Assembly (NCBI RefSeq): GCF_001536065.1
Contig: NZ_CZVW01000008.1
Location: forward strand, 1 to 64,000
From: Candidatus Chryseopegocella kryptomonas
Lineage (GTDB): Bacteria > Bacteroidota > Ignavibacteria > Kryptoniales > Kryptoniaceae
DNA: 64,000 nt
Direction of reading: 5' to 3'
Made by a program: the position numbers and the translations under genes. The notes beneath the pieces are model-generated. The model had not been told where the DNA came from. It was given only the letters and a program-made list of their open reading frames with translations, and did no database searches. Position 1 is the first letter of the stretch; each line of letters starts with the position of its first letter. Positions 33,504 to 40,800 of this stretch are shown here, in pieces.

Positions 33504-34310
33504 CTAAAACAAGTTTGCTTCCAGACGCAAAATACCCAACATTTTCATGTGGTGCAAAAAAAAACCAAGAATAAAAGTATTCGAAACTGTGTAAAAGTTT
33601 ATAAAAACAAGTGAAATAAACACCGTAAAGCTATTTTTTAATTCATAGAAGATTTCATTCAATTTAGGCAAATTAACTTTTTTGTTAAGTAATTTCAAAC
33701 TATACAATAAACCAAAAAAACCAGCTATAATTTGACCAAGTGACATTAGAAATGGGACAAAAAAGAAATCCTCCTTTTTCCTAACAAAAATGAATATACC
33801 GAGCGTAAATACCAGCTTTATAAAAAAATTAAAAATTGACGATATGTAAATTTTTTCAATTCCTTGGAAAAACCAAGTTGGGAATAGAACATACCCTAAA
33901 ATAATTAAATATGACAAAACAAAAATTAGAAAATTCTCTTTAAAGATAGGAATTAAAGAAATAAGTAGAAGAAATGTAATTGTGCAAATAGCAAATAAGA
34001 ATACTTTTGTAAATAAAACATTGCTGTAGATTCTTGCCAATGCATCTTTGTTATTACGATTTGCAGAAATTTCCCGCGTAGCGCTTAAATCAAAGCCATA
34101 ATTTACTACTAATGTAAAGTAAGTTGTAAAAGCTTGGGCAAAACTAATTAAACCAAATTTATCAGGTCCTATAACCCGAACAATATAAGGTATCGTAATT
34201 AGGGGCAAAATATAATTTCCAAATTGAAGGATTGATAATGAAAGAACATTTGTAAACAAAATTTTATGTTCTGAATTTGAAATTATATTTTTTAATTTTG
34301 CTAAATTCAT
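33504..34310 (-). CDS. Wzx-type oligosaccharide flippase, N-terminal piece (frameshifted)
   Basis: The 268-aa frame has the start and first eight helices or so of a MATE/MVF-like polysaccharide flippase: 'FGNYILPLITIPYIVRVIGPDKFGLISFAQAF' features and 'LFPTWFFQGIEKI'. It goes wrong after 'TFILGFF', at a nine-T run (33556-33564), and ends in a non-homologous tail. Ten Ts or seven Ts would restore the frame into 32974-33492. The protein would move lipid-linked repeat units across the inner membrane. Without readthrough, repeat-unit export would be blocked. Confidence 0.8.
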   Translation of the reverse strand: MNLAKLKNIISNSEHKILFTNVLSLSILQFGNYILPLITIPYIVRVIGPDKFGLISFAQAFTTYFTLVVNYGFDLSATREISANRNNKDALARIYSNVLFTKVFLFAICTITFLLLISLIPIFKENFLIFVLSYLIILGYVLFPTWFFQGIEKIYISSIFNFFIKLVFTLGIFIFVRKKEDFFFVPFLMSLGQIIAGFFGLLYSLKLLNKKVNLPKLNEIFYELKNSFTVFISLVFINFYTVSNTFILGFFLHHMKMLGILRLEANLF

Positions 34311-34319
34311 TTAAAGTGA

Positions 34320-35687
34320 TTATGCCTTTACAACTTTATTTGAATATATCCCATTTCCATTTATCAAATTTCTCGTATCAACAATCAACTTTGAATGTTC
34401 AACTATAAACTTCGGATCATAAACCGAATGATCAGTTGCAATCAAAACACAATCATATTTTGAAAGGTTTTCTTCCGTAAGTGGAACTGACTTTTTAGAG
34501 AGATTATACATTCTCGTCTTTGGCGACTCAGGAATATAAGGATCATTATAATCAACAATCGCCCCTTTTTCCTCAAGAAGCTCAATGATTTTAAATGCTG
34601 GGGATTCACGAACATCATCAACATCTTTTTTGTATGCAAGACCAAGCACAAGAATTTTTGCACCCTTTATGCTTACACCACGCTCATTCAAAGCATCAAT
34701 AGTTTTCTGAACAACATAATAAGGCATATATGTATTTATCTCTCCAGCAAGTTCAATAAACCTCGTGTGAAAATCATATTCTCTTGCCTTCCAGGTTAAA
34801 TAAAATGGATCAATTGGGATACAATGTCCACCAAGTCCAGGTCCTGGATAAAACGCCTGAAATCCAAACGGTTTAGTTTTAGCTGCTTCTATCACCTCCC
34901 ATATATCAATCCCCATTTTGTCAAAAAGCATCTTCAACTCATTCACAAGTGCTATATTCACAGCCCTATAAATGTTCTCAAGAAGTTTCGTTGCCTCTGC
35001 AACCTTAGTTGATGAAACAGGGACGGTTTTAATGACAATTTGATCGTAAAGCGTCTTTGCAACTTCAAGACATTGCGGTGTGTATCCACCTACAACTTTG
35101 GGAATCTTTGATGTGTTAAAATTTTTATTCCCCGGGTCTTCTCGTTCTGGAGAAAATGCAAGAAAGAAATCAACCCCAGCTTTTAATCCAGATTCTTCAA
35201 GAATCTTTCTCAAATCTTCATCCGTTGTCCCCGGATATGTGGTTGATTCAAGGACAACGAGCTGTCCCTTTCGTAGATATTTGGCTATTGTTTTTCCAGT
35301 GTTAAATACATAACTCAAATCGGGTTCCCTGTATTTATTCAATGGGGTTGGAACACATATAATTATGCAATCAACTTCTGAAAGTTTGGAAAAATCATTT
35401 GTAGGCGTAAATTTTGGCTTTATCTGCGATATCTTCTCGCTATCAATGTGCTTAATATAACTTTTCCCTTCCGACAACAACTTAACTTTCTCTTCATCAA
35501 TATCAAAACCAATCACATCAAATCCAGCTTTACCAAATTCAATTACAAGCGGAAGCCCGACATATCCAAGACCAATTACCCCGATCCTTGCTTTGCGAGA
35601 TTTTATTTTCTCAATCAAAGATAAATGCGATTCGCTTGTGCCTGTATTGACTTTTGTTGCCCCCATATAAGATTCAAACTTTGTCAA
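34320..35687 (-). CDS. wbpA: Nucleotide-sugar 6-dehydrogenase, UDP-GlcNAc/ManNAc type (WbpA/WecC-like)
   Basis: The 455-aa enzyme has '[18 protein letters not shown]' (NAD), '[12 protein letters not shown]', catalytic Cys in '[15 protein letters not shown]', and the C-terminal '[15 protein letters not shown]'. It belongs to the WbpA/WecC group, which oxidises N-acetylamino sugars at C6. With wbpB-, wbpE- and wbpD-like genes downstream, UDP-GlcNAc is the likely substrate. The TTG start at 35687 is poor; the ATG at codon 8 (35666) is an alternative. It is the first gene of the polysaccharide run. Confidence 0.9.
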   Translation of the reverse strand: MTKFESYMGATKVNTGTSESHLSLIEKIKSRKARIGVIGLGYVGLPLVIEFGKAGFDVIGFDIDEEKVKLLSEGKSYIKHIDSEKISQIKPKFTPTNDFSKLSEVDCIIICVPTPLNKYREPDLSYVFNTGKTIAKYLRKGQLVVLESTTYPGTTDEDLRKILEESGLKAGVDFFLAFSPEREDPGNKNFNTSKIPKVVGGYTPQCLEVAKTLYDQIVIKTVPVSSTKVAEATKLLENIYRAVNIALVNELKMLFDKMGIDIWEVIEAAKTKPFGFQAFYPGPGLGGHCIPIDPFYLTWKAREYDFHTRFIELAGEINTYMPYYVVQKTIDALNERGVSIKGAKILVLGLAYKKDVDDVRESPAFKIIELLEEKGAIVDYNDPYIPESPKTRMYNLSKKSVPLTEENLSKYDCVLIATDHSVYDPKFIVEHSKLIVDTRNLINGNGIYSNKVVKA

Positions 35688-35832
35688 ATTTTAAAAATCT
35701 TTTTAACCCTCTGCACATGCTACCGCCATTGGGAGTCCCCAACCCTCCCCAAACTTGGTATGCCGATATTTTTTGAATTGACCACATAAAAATTTGTTAT
35801 AAATATAATAAATCAAAATTCAAAAGTCAAGT

Positions 35833-35892
35833 ACTCACCCTCTACCCATCTCTATTTCATAGAGAGGGGTGCCTGAAGGGGCGGGGTGAGTT
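35833..35892. repeat. Palindromic repeat, single copy (family of the 38.6-kb tandem array)
   Basis: ACTCACCC and GGGGTGAGTT form the outer stem. Inside are a hairpin centred on CTCTATTTCATAGAG and a second short hairpin around GCCTGAAGGGGC. The copy ends exactly at the stop codon of the ImmA/IrrE-like gene. The three-arm structure suggests a REP-like element or transcription barrier. Confidence 0.75.
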
Positions 35893-36665
35893 CACTTATG
35901 CTTATCTTCATACACAATCGTCAAAACTGCATTATAATTTTTCATCCAAAGATTTTCTTCAACCAAAATCATATCTTCGCCGTTTAAAAATTTTTTATCA
36001 GCCATAAACCAAACTTCAGCGTTAATTAAAATTTTCTCCTCACCATTTCCACCATTAAAAAATCCATATGCCCCTGATCCGGGTTTTACAGTGTAATTTC
36101 TCGGAATATATTTATAAGGGAAAAATTCGTTCACAACTGACCATAGAACCTTACCATTTTTGCTTAAAATTACAGCTACTGGATGATTTCCAAGATGTGC
36201 ATATCTAATTGCACTCGCACTCAAAGACACGCCAAAATTACGGGCTATGCCTTTGATTAATTCCATGTTAATTTCTTTTCTAAATATAAAATCTTTGAAC
36301 CACTCCTCTCGCATCAAAAATTCAACTGCAAACTCATTTGCGTCAAATTCAATTTGCGATGATTTTAAACATATGATATCACCTTCATCACATTCCCTTA
36401 AAAACTTCCTGTCATTGTAAAAGTGACCCATCTCATGAGCTATCACAAACCTTTTCTGTCCTGGTTCCTTTATCTTGTTGCTTATCCTTATCAAACCATA
36501 ATCCCCTGAATTCACAAGAACCCCAAGACAATCTTTTAACTCCGCTTCTTCAACGATTAAAAATTCCGCATTTGCTATTTTTTCAATATCTACTAAATCA
36601 TCAGGGGTTGAGATGCAATATTTCTCGTGTAAATTTCTTGCCTTTGCTTTTGCTAAAGCGTTCAA
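35892..36665 (-). CDS. ImmA/IrrE family metallopeptidase
   Basis: The 257-aa protein has the zinc-protease motif HEMGH at residues 77-81 in 'RFVIAHEMGHFYND', with the downstream 'DANEFAVEFLM' (third ligand region) typical of ImmA/IrrE (COG2856). Members cleave repressors or anti-activators, for example ImmR or DdrO. Here the target may be the small charged protein encoded 6 nt upstream or the sigma-like factor. About 90 C-terminal residues form an extra domain of unknown function. The gene ends at a palindromic repeat. Confidence 0.9.
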   Translation of the reverse strand: MNALAKAKARNLHEKYCISTPDDLVDIEKIANAEFLIVEEAELKDCLGVLVNSGDYGLIRISNKIKEPGQKRFVIAHEMGHFYNDRKFLRECDEGDIICLKSSQIEFDANEFAVEFLMREEWFKDFIFRKEINMELIKGIARNFGVSLSASAIRYAHLGNHPVAVILSKNGKVLWSVVNEFFPYKYIPRNYTVKPGSGAYGFFNGGNGEEKILINAEVWFMADKKFLNGEDMILVEENLWMKNYNAVLTIVYEDKHK

Positions 36666-36671
36666 TTTAAA

Positions 36672-37043
36672 TCAATCTTTATTTCCGTTTTCAATTTTTC
36701 CCTTTGCTTTTTCAATCGCTTTAATTTTTTTCTTTATATCTTCATCGTCAAGATTTTCCACCTCACCACCTGAATTATCTTTCTTGTAAAATGAAAAAGC
36801 AAGTAGATCCGAAACATTATCCTCTTCATATATTCCGTTTGAATTGACGATATTCTCATAAATTTCTTTAAACTCTTCACCTCTTTTAATGTAAAACTCC
36901 GCTCTTTTTCTTTGAACTAAATTCCTGATTCTTTGTTTCGTTTTCTCAAAATCAATCCCTCTTTCATTGAGATATTCGTTGATCTCGTCCTCATCCATAA
37001 GTTCAATATCAAAAAGAAGTGACCATAAAAATTTTTGTTTCAT
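36672..37043 (-). CDS. Small charged protein between a sigma-like factor and an ImmA/IrrE protease
   Basis: The 123-aa protein is rich in Glu, Lys and Asp and predicted mostly helical ('MDEDEINEYLNERGID', 'KTKQRIRNLVQRKRAEF', 'DIKKKIKAIEKAKGKI'). I see no membrane segment and recognise no family. It is flanked by a sigma-70-like gene (6 nt upstream) and a protease gene (6 nt downstream). By analogy to ImmR/DdrO systems it could be the protease substrate, perhaps an anti-sigma factor. That is inference from gene order only. Confidence 0.7.
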   Translation of the reverse strand: MKQKFLWSLLFDIELMDEDEINEYLNERGIDFEKTKQRIRNLVQRKRAEFYIKRGEEFKEIYENIVNSNGIYEEDNVSDLLAFSFYKKDNSGGEVENLDDEDIKKKIKAIEKAKGKIENGNKD

Positions 37044-37049
37044 GGGTAA

Positions 37050-37682
37050 TTACCAAATTTTATTTTTTGTAATTTTTAAAAGCTTCCTTCTTATTCTCTT
37101 CTTTGCGTTCACAACTTCGCTAACTTTAATTCCGAGCTCTTTGGCTATTTCTGAATTTTCGCACCCCAAGAGCAAATACTCAAAAACAAGAAATGCAACA
37201 TCATCGTCCTGCAATTCAGCCTTTAATTCATTAAGCATCTCATTAAATTCAAAATCACTTACAATGTCAAAGTCATCAGGATAATTATCATAATTGAAAT
37301 TTTGCGCATAACTTTCCTCCTCATATTCGTCAATTTCATCAAACTTAACACTTTTAAATTCTCTATTAGCATAATTATAGACCTCGCTTGACATATTTTT
37401 ATCAACCCATTGCCAAAACTCCTTCGGGTTTCTACGATCCCAGTTTCTTTCCCCAGATAAATATTTTTCAATAACTGTATGAAGTATGTCCTCTCCTGTG
37501 ATCGTTGGTTCACGCCTAAGCCTAGCTCTCAACATTAGGTCGTATTTAACGATCAATTTTTTACAAATGATTTCGTTATTTATCAATCCTTCAACATCTT
37601 CACATCTTATTCCAATTTCATCTTCCGAAAGATTGTTTTTCTTTTTTGCCCTTGAAAATGTCTTTCCTTCTTTTTGATCCAT
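37050..37682 (-). CDS. Sigma-70-like (ECF-type) transcription factor
   Basis: The 210-aa protein has an N-terminal helical part resembling region 2 ('DILHTVIEKYLSGE', 'FWQWVDKNMSSEVYNYA'). An acidic linker follows, then a C-terminal helix-turn-helix like region 4 ('NSEIAKELGIKVSEVVNAKKRIRRKL'). It may be an ECF-type sigma factor or a related regulator; the similarity is moderate. It is first in a three-gene set with the small charged protein and ImmA/IrrE protease. The upstream 208-bp divergent region holds a 10-bp inverted repeat. Confidence 0.75.
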   Translation of the reverse strand: MDQKEGKTFSRAKKKNNLSEDEIGIRCEDVEGLINNEIICKKLIVKYDLMLRARLRREPTITGEDILHTVIEKYLSGERNWDRRNPKEFWQWVDKNMSSEVYNYANREFKSVKFDEIDEYEEESYAQNFNYDNYPDDFDIVSDFEFNEMLNELKAELQDDDVAFLVFEYLLLGCENSEIAKELGIKVSEVVNAKKRIRRKLLKITKNKIW

Positions 37683-37752
37683 AGATTTCCCTCTTAAATT
37701 TTTATACCATTAAAAAAACGCATCTATGATAATATACTAACAAACACCCTTC

Positions 37753-37796
37753 ATTTTGCCATTTGATAAATTTTGACATTTCTTAGATGGCAAAAT
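37753..37796. promoter_or_regulatory. Perfect 10-bp inverted repeat between the sigma-like and DUF6266-like genes
   Basis: ATTTTGCCAT (37753-37762) and ATGGCAAAAT (37787-37796) are exact inverted copies 24 bp apart in the divergent intergenic region. They could be an operator for either gene or a cruciform. No factor is known. Confidence 0.4.
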
Positions 37797-37890
37797 CTCT
37801 CCTTTTAATAGTATATAGATACAGAGCCGATTTAATTTCGGCTTAATTTCGTAAAAATTGCGATTTAAAAACAAATAGAGGTAAATCATC

Positions 37891-38580
37891 ATGGCAGAAT
37901 TAAAAAAATCAGTTCTTGGCAAGATAAGCGGAACAATTGGTGAAATTACATTTAGACAGCGAAAGGGCAAAAATATAATAGCAGTTCGCCCACGGTCGTT
38001 TATTCCAGGCAACGACTCCGCATCAATTGAAAGAAGAAACAAATTTGCCCTTTCAGCAAGATTTGCACAGGCGATATATTCTCTTCCGATACTTAAAATG
38101 ATATGGAGCGATGATACTCCACCGCAGATGAGTCCATTTAATAACATCATACGAAAAAATGTAAAGTCAATAACATCTGATGGTATATCTGAACTAACAA
38201 AATTAACTCCGGATATTGGATTTACACTTAGCTCAATTGATATCACTTATGATAACCACGCTATTAATGTCTCTGTAAATTTACCTGATGGATTTACATT
38301 TAATGAGGATTCTGAATTTTACGCACAAATAAACGCAATTGCATTTTTGTCCGAACCAAGTAACCAAGCATTTGATCCCGTAAAATTTTTGGCTTTAGCA
38401 TCGGATAATATTGAAATCACCAATACAACGCAGTTTAATTTCGTTATAAAATTAACAAATCAGGATGAGGTAATTTTAAACACTTACCAAAAGATCACTT
38501 TGCTTACTGTGTTTATAACTCTTGATGATACAGGTGCTCCAGTTAGATATTCTGATACATACTTGAAACAGCTAAAGTGA
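37891..38580 (+). CDS. DUF6266-like hypothetical protein
   Basis: The 229-aa protein begins 'LKKSVLGKISGTIGEITFRQRKGKNII', closely matching the start of Bacteroidota DUF6266 proteins (GxxGTVG, then an arginine-rich strand). 'NKFALSARFAQAI' follows as in that family, and the rest looks like a beta-sandwich. The function of the family is unknown. AGAGGT lies 9 nt before the ATG. It is divergent from the sigma-like operon and followed by the 105-bp repeat array. Confidence 0.75.
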   Translation: MAELKKSVLGKISGTIGEITFRQRKGKNIIAVRPRSFIPGNDSASIERRNKFALSARFAQAIYSLPILKMIWSDDTPPQMSPFNNIIRKNVKSITSDGISELTKLTPDIGFTLSSIDITYDNHAINVSVNLPDGFTFNEDSEFYAQINAIAFLSEPSNQAFDPVKFLALASDNIEITNTTQFNFVIKLTNQDEVILNTYQKITLLTVFITLDDTGAPVRYSDTYLKQLK

Positions 38581-38613
38581 TAAATTTCTATCCTAAATCA
38601 GGGTAAATTTTTG

Positions 38614-38922
38614 ACTCACCCCTTACCCCTCTCTATTTCATAGAGAGGGATGCCTGAAAGGCGGGGTGAGTTAAACTATAGAGAGAGGATGCCCGAAGGG
38701 CAGGGGTGAGTTAACCCAACTCACCCCCTACCCCTCTCTATTTCATAGAGAGGGGTGCCTGAAAGGCGGGGTGAGTTAAACTATAGAGAGGGGATGCCCG
38801 AAAGGCAAGGGTGAGTTAACCTGACTCACCCCTACCCCTCTCTATTTCATAGAGAGGGCTGCCTGAAAGGCGGGGTGAGTTAAACCATAGAGAGGGGATG
38901 TCCGAAAGGACAGGGGTGAGTT
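38614..38922. repeat. Three tandem 105-bp palindromic repeat units
   Basis: Units begin at 38614, 38719 and 38824, exactly 105 bp apart. Each has an outer stem ACTCACCCC/GGGGTGAGTT and an inner hairpin CCTCTCTATTTCATAGAGAGG. A GCCTGAAAGGC hairpin follows, then a second half-copy (ATAGAGAGG..., GCCCGAAAGGC, GGGTGAGTT). The array fills the 378-nt gap between the DUF6266-like gene and tRNA-Arg. No open reading frame crosses it. Single copies occur at 35.8 kb and, degenerate, at 14.2 kb. Confidence 0.9.
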
Positions 38923-38958
38923 GAAAATTTTAAATTCATTTCTTAACTTAATTCAAGA

Positions 38959-39032
38959 GCGCCTGTAGCTCAACTGGATAGAGCGTGGGCCTCCGGAGCC
39001 CAAGGTTGCGGGTTCAAGTCCCGCCAGGCGCG
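38959..39032 (+). tRNA. tRNA-Arg (anticodon CCG)
   Basis: A full cloverleaf is readable. The acceptor GCGCCTG pairs with CAGGCGC, the anticodon stem is TGGGC/GCCCA, and the loop CTCCGGA has CCG at 38993-38995. The T-arm is GCGGGTTCAAGTCCCGC and the discriminator is G39032. The length is 74 nt and CCA is not encoded. It reads CGG codons. Confidence 0.97.
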
Positions 39033-39049
39033 CTTTGAAAATCTCCTAA

Positions 39050-39781
39050 CTACCATTCAAAACTTTGGATGACTATAACCCCTCTTTCCTTAGCAAGATT
39101 GAGAATTTTCTTAACTGCAAAGTGCGTGACAAGAACACGAATTATCTCTTTATCTGGATATTCCTGCTTTACTATCCTAACTTTTTCTTCAAGCTCATCA
39201 AAAACTTCTATATCGTCAATCTTTGTTTTCACCTCACCAACAACAATAACTTCAACTCCGTCTTTCCTGCCAAATCCTAAAATGTTTATCTCCTTCCCTC
39301 CTATCTCCGTCCTTATAAACCTTTCCGTGAGCTCTATTCCGTATCTCTCCCTCAATAACCCAGGCAACATTCTGTAAGTTTCGTTCTCAAATGCGTAACC
39401 GAAGCTATTTGACAATCCTCCAACATGAATTTGAAGCTCCCTTACAGCAACAGTCAATTTTCTTATCTCCTCTTCTGTCTTCTTTTGTGCTTCCGCAAGT
39501 TCATCCACTCTTTGAGCAAGCTGGTTTAATCTTTCCTCCGTCTTCCTCTGCGCTTCCGCAAGCTGGTTTAATCTCTCCTCTGTCCTCTTCTGCGCTTCCG
39601 CAAGCTCGTTTAATCTCTCCTCTGTCCTCTTCTGCGCCTCTGCAAGCTCCTTTACTATCTCCTTTAACTCATTGAAATCCTCCCTCGTAACATAATACAA
39701 CCTCACCCTCTCATCAATCAACTTTATTATCTCCTCTCTCATCTTATCTGTGAGCTTGAAACCGTTTCCTGCCTTTGGCAT
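39050..39781 (-). CDS. DUF3782-like coiled-coil protein with PD-(D/E)XK-type C-terminal domain (copy 2)
   Basis: This 243-aa paralogue of the 11.7-12.6 kb gene has the same N-terminus ('MPKAGNGFKLTDKMREE') and C-terminus ('IQSFEW'). Its coiled coil is shorter and more regular, made of near-identical 14-residue units ('LAEAQKRTEERLNE') that are 42-bp repeats in DNA. The C-terminal domain has 'FENETYRMLP', 'GKEINILGFG' and 'VIVVGEVK', again with Asn in place of the expected Asp. I chose ATG at 39781, preceded by AAGGTGG; a GTG at 39790 is part of that site. It lies convergent with tRNA-Arg. Confidence 0.82.
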   Translation of the reverse strand: MPKAGNGFKLTDKMREEIIKLIDERVRLYYVTREDFNELKEIVKELAEAQKRTEERLNELAEAQKRTEERLNQLAEAQRKTEERLNQLAQRVDELAEAQKKTEEEIRKLTVAVRELQIHVGGLSNSFGYAFENETYRMLPGLLRERYGIELTERFIRTEIGGKEINILGFGRKDGVEVIVVGEVKTKIDDIEVFDELEEKVRIVKQEYPDKEIIRVLVTHFAVKKILNLAKERGVIVIQSFEW

Positions 39782-39846
39782 AAAAACCACCTTTGTTTAT
39801 TCTTTTAGATGGAATTAAATTAAAAAATCAACAGCAAAATTCAAAT

Positions 39847-39890
39847 TTACTTGAAAAAATTTATCAAAATTAAAGAAAATCGGGCTTTGT
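39847..39890 (-). pseudogene. Relic of the 3' end of a wzi-like gene
   Basis: Read on the minus strand, this stretch gives 'KARFSLILINFFK' and a stop, matching the last 13 residues of the Wzi-like protein at 12.66 kb ('KAWVFFNFDRFFK'). Nucleotide similarity continues through the short gap before the DUF3782 start in both places. Nothing recognisable remains further upstream. Confidence 0.5.
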
Positions 39891-40009
39891 TGAAGAAAAA
39901 ACATTTTTGAAAATTTTTAAGAATGTAACTTTGAATTTGATAACCTTTTTTATTAAAATTTATTCAGTCAATTTTAAAATTTCAACAAAAATAAAATGTT
40001 GATTTATTT

Positions 40010-40726
40010 ATGAAACTCTCCGTTAATGTTGACCATGTTGCAACACTTCGCGAAGCAAGGGGTGGACTTGAACCTGACCCTGTAACAGCAGCTCACATAG
40101 CAGAACTTGCAGGAGCCGACGGCATCGTCTGTCACCTGCGCGAAGATAGAAGACATATAAACGATCGCGACCTGCGACTTTTGAGGGAAACCATTAAGAC
40201 AAAACTTGACCTTGAAATGGCAGCAACTGAGGAAATGATTAAAATTGCAATTGAAACCTTACCCGATCTTGTGACGCTTGTTCCTGAAAGACGGCTTGAA
40301 AGAACAACCGAACGCGGTCTAAATGTCGTTGACCAAATCCCATATCTTTCAGATGTCGTTCTTGAAATGCATAAACACGATATAAAGGTAAGTTTATTTG
40401 TTGACCCTGACCCAAAACAAGTTGAAGCAGCAGCAAAGACAGGTGCGGATTTTATTGAAATTCACACCGGAGAATATGCAAACGCAAGAAATGAAAAGGC
40501 ACAGTATGAAGAACTTCAAAAGATAAAAGAAATTGCAAAACTTGCACGCCGACTTGGTCTTGGTGTAAATGCAGGACACGGATTAAACTATCTAAATGTT
40601 ATACCGATTACAAAAATTGAAGAGATTGAAGAGTTAAGTATTGGACACGCTATCGTAGCAAGAGCAATTTTCGTCGGCTTTGAAAGAGCGGTGAGAGAAA
40701 TGGTAAGAATTGTCAAAGGAATTTAA
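40010..40726 (+). CDS. pdxJ: Pyridoxine 5'-phosphate synthase
   Basis: PdxJ condenses 3-amino-2-oxopropyl phosphate with deoxyxylulose-5-phosphate in the DXP-dependent vitamin B6 pathway. The 238-aa TIM barrel has '[16 protein letters not shown]', '[15 protein letters not shown]', 'TLVPERR', and '[12 protein letters not shown]' near the C-terminus, all family landmarks. Length is normal. The ATG has no strong ribosome site. The 228 bp upstream, apart from the wzi relic, hold no clear promoter or riboswitch. Confidence 0.97.
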   Translation: MKLSVNVDHVATLREARGGLEPDPVTAAHIAELAGADGIVCHLREDRRHINDRDLRLLRETIKTKLDLEMAATEEMIKIAIETLPDLVTLVPERRLERTTERGLNVVDQIPYLSDVVLEMHKHDIKVSLFVDPDPKQVEAAAKTGADFIEIHTGEYANARNEKAQYEELQKIKEIAKLARRLGLGVNAGHGLNYLNVIPITKIEEIEELSIGHAIVARAIFVGFERAVREMVRIVKGI

Positions 40727-40800
40727 ATCATCCATTTCTCAATCTCCCAATCGTTGCGTAAGACAAGTGAAGAAGTTTAAAATCAAAAATATCCATCACA

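Noticed and set aside
38614-38922. Possible CRISPR array in the regularly spaced 105-bp repeats
   Set aside because: The whole 105-bp unit is repeated with no variable spacers, units are internally palindromic with half-copies, and no cas gene is in the window.
38959-39890. tRNA-Arg as an attachment site of an integrated element
   Set aside because: No integrase is present and I found no direct repeat of the tRNA 3' end in the flanking island.
39791-40009. Riboswitch or thiamine/PLP-type leader before pdxJ
   Set aside because: The gap is AT-rich with only the wzi relic; no conserved riboswitch core was recognised.
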